A stretch of DNA of 64,000 nt from Hymenobacter metallicola (GTDB lineage Bacteria; Bacteroidota; Bacteroidia; Cytophagales; Hymenobacteraceae). The first letter of the stretch is position 1. The number at the start of each line of letters is the position of its first letter. A program made the position numbers and the translations under genes. Of the stretch, positions 63,290-64,000 are shown piece after piece. The notes beneath the pieces were generated by a model. That model worked only from the letters and a program-made list of their open reading frames with translations, ran no database searches and had not been told where the DNA came from. The DNA lies in assembly GCF_004745645.1 (NCBI RefSeq), contig NZ_SRMB01000001.1:1426001-1490000 (forward strand), read 5' to 3'.

Positions 63290-63444
63290 GTCATTGCGAG
63301 CGAAGCGCGGCAATCCGTCCTCTGCGCAGTACGACTCGTTCTTTTACCAGAAAGCCCTTTCCCGCATGAGCAGGAAAGGGTTTTTCACTTTAGGAAGCTC
63401 AGCACATTTCAGAGGACGGATTGCCGCGCTTCGCTCGCAATGAC
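63290..63444. repeat. REP-like inverted pair (35-bp arms) around the hemL terminator
   Basis: Arms at 63290-63324 and 63410-63444 are exact inverted copies over 35 bp. Each arm contains the sub-hairpin TTGCGAGCGAAGCGCGGCAA. The sequence class (cattgcgagcgaagcgcg...) is a widely dispersed intergenic repeat in bacteria. Two such units facing each other form a REPIN-type element. No REP-associated tyrosine transposase gene is in the window. Confidence 0.8.
63352..63385 (+). terminator. Intrinsic terminator of hemL inside the inverted-repeat element
   Basis: CCCTTTCC (63355-63362) and GGAAAGGG (63373-63380) pair around a 10-base loop, preceded by AAA and followed by TTTTT. Confidence 0.8.
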
Positions 63445-63581
63445 GCTTTTTCTTTCAAACAGCTCAGTAGCATATCCTTGATTCCGCTGCCTACCCTTCG
63501 AAATTCAGCCGAACGAGTCGAGGCCATTTGGCGAAATGCACAGTTTTTTCGCTGCTTTTCCGAACCACGCCGGCAACCGGT

Positions 63582-63589
63582 TACCTTTG
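63582..63589 (+). promoter_or_regulatory. -7 promoter element of the last gene
   Basis: TACCTTTG matches TAnnTTTG and lies 21 bp before the ATG. TTTTC near 63556-63560 is a weak -33 candidate. Confidence 0.6.
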
Positions 63590-63610
63590 CGCCCAATCTG
63601 CTTTGCTGCC

Positions 63611-64000
63611 ATGCGCCATTTCCGAGTTCTTTTCTCCCTTGTTTTCCTGCTTGTCGCCTCCCTGGGCCCCTTGCATGCCCAGGTAGAAGCGCCGGCCGTT
63701 GCCAACAAACGTCTGTTCAACCGTACCGTAGACGAACTCAACTTCCGGACTATGGAAACGGTGTACGACAAGTCGTTTACCCGCAATAAGTTTCCGGTCA
63801 CGTTGCGTAGCCACAAGGCCCGCAAGGAGTTTGACGGGTACGGCGGCAATGCCAGCCTGAAGAAGCTGTTCTTGAACTATAACGACGTGTCGGAGCGATT
63901 CAAAGGCCGCTTCGGCAAGGGCCGCACCGATTTGGCGGAGTTCGAGAAGCAACTCAATTCCCTACTAGTCGACAAGAACTTCGAGTTCTTTATCCGCGTC
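63611..64000 (+). CDS. Exported hypothetical protein, N-terminal part
   Basis: The reading frame is open to the right window edge (130 codons seen). A signal peptide, HFRVLFSLVFLLVASLGPLHAQ, is followed by a hydrophilic sequence with FNRTVDELNFRTMETVYDKSF and YGGNASLKKLFLNYNDVSERF, mixed helix and basic residues, and no motif that I recognise. It should be periplasmic or outer-membrane. The promoter element lies just upstream. Confidence 0.7.
   Translation, partial: MRHFRVLFSLVFLLVASLGPLHAQVEAPAVANKRLFNRTVDELNFRTMETVYDKSFTRNKFPVTLRSHKARKEFDGYGGNASLKKLFLNYNDVSERFKGRFGKGRTDLAEFEKQLNSLLVDKNFEFFIRV

Overview
The window looks like chromosomal DNA of a high-GC member of the Bacteroidota, most likely Hymenobacter or a close relative. 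Two large secreted proteins end in type IX secretion (T9SS) type-A sorting domains. Many genes have a TAnnTTTG -7 promoter element and no recognisable Shine-Dalgarno sequence. The SRP RNA, SusB-type GH97, FAS1 lipoprotein and DUF4153/DUF1361 membrane proteins fit the same group. No transposase, integrase, CRISPR array, tRNA or rRNA was seen.

Layout. 1-4.7 kb: the 3' end of a GH97 glycosidase, a sugar-nucleotide epimerase, and a GT2/GT39 pair. 4.8-11.5 kb: GNAT acetyltransferase, guanine deaminase, small lipoprotein, a T9SS-secreted heparinase-like protein, and ffh. 11.7-28.4 kb: a surface-glycan locus with a GT4 transferase, an FkbH-like HAD protein, a complete pseudaminic-acid route (pseB, pseC, an SpsF-type cytidylyltransferase, pseG, pseH, pseI), an unassigned GT-B-like protein that may be the sugar transferase, a polysaccharide deacetylase and a Wzx-type flippase. 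A 3-kb T9SS protein lies in opposite orientation between pseB and pseC. 28.4-30.4 kb: an amino-acid permease whose long leader carries an S-box (SAM-I) riboswitch and then a tiny frame with five consecutive Cys codons. 30.5-43.8 kb: GH13 amylase, exported and membrane proteins, a FAS1 lipoprotein, an alpha/beta-hydrolase without its nucleophile serine, an oxidoreductase/aminotransferase pair of amino-sugar type, ftsE with a GT2 partner. 43.9-53.9 kb: fructose-6-phosphate aldolase/transaldolase, SRP RNA (ffs), two paralogous small exported proteins, guaA, DUF4153, a glutamine amidotransferase, dGTPase and DUF1361. 54-59.7 kb: a TolC/HlyD/ABC operon with a divergent-facing TetR regulator and a 21-bp iterated operator candidate. 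59.8-64 kb: an LpoA-like TPR/periplasmic-binding protein, hemL, a REP-like inverted pair around the hemL terminator, and a truncated exported protein.

How the genes fit together. The main theme is the cell surface. The pse genes should supply CMP-pseudaminic acid, glycosyltransferases would build it into a glycan, and the flippase would export the lipid-linked product. Both SRP components (Ffh and its RNA) are present 33 kb apart. The strongest non-coding signals are the riboswitch plus polycysteine leader, the SRP RNA, the in-phase 21-bp repeats upstream of the TetR gene, an apparently leaderless guaA, and two unusual inverted-repeat elements.
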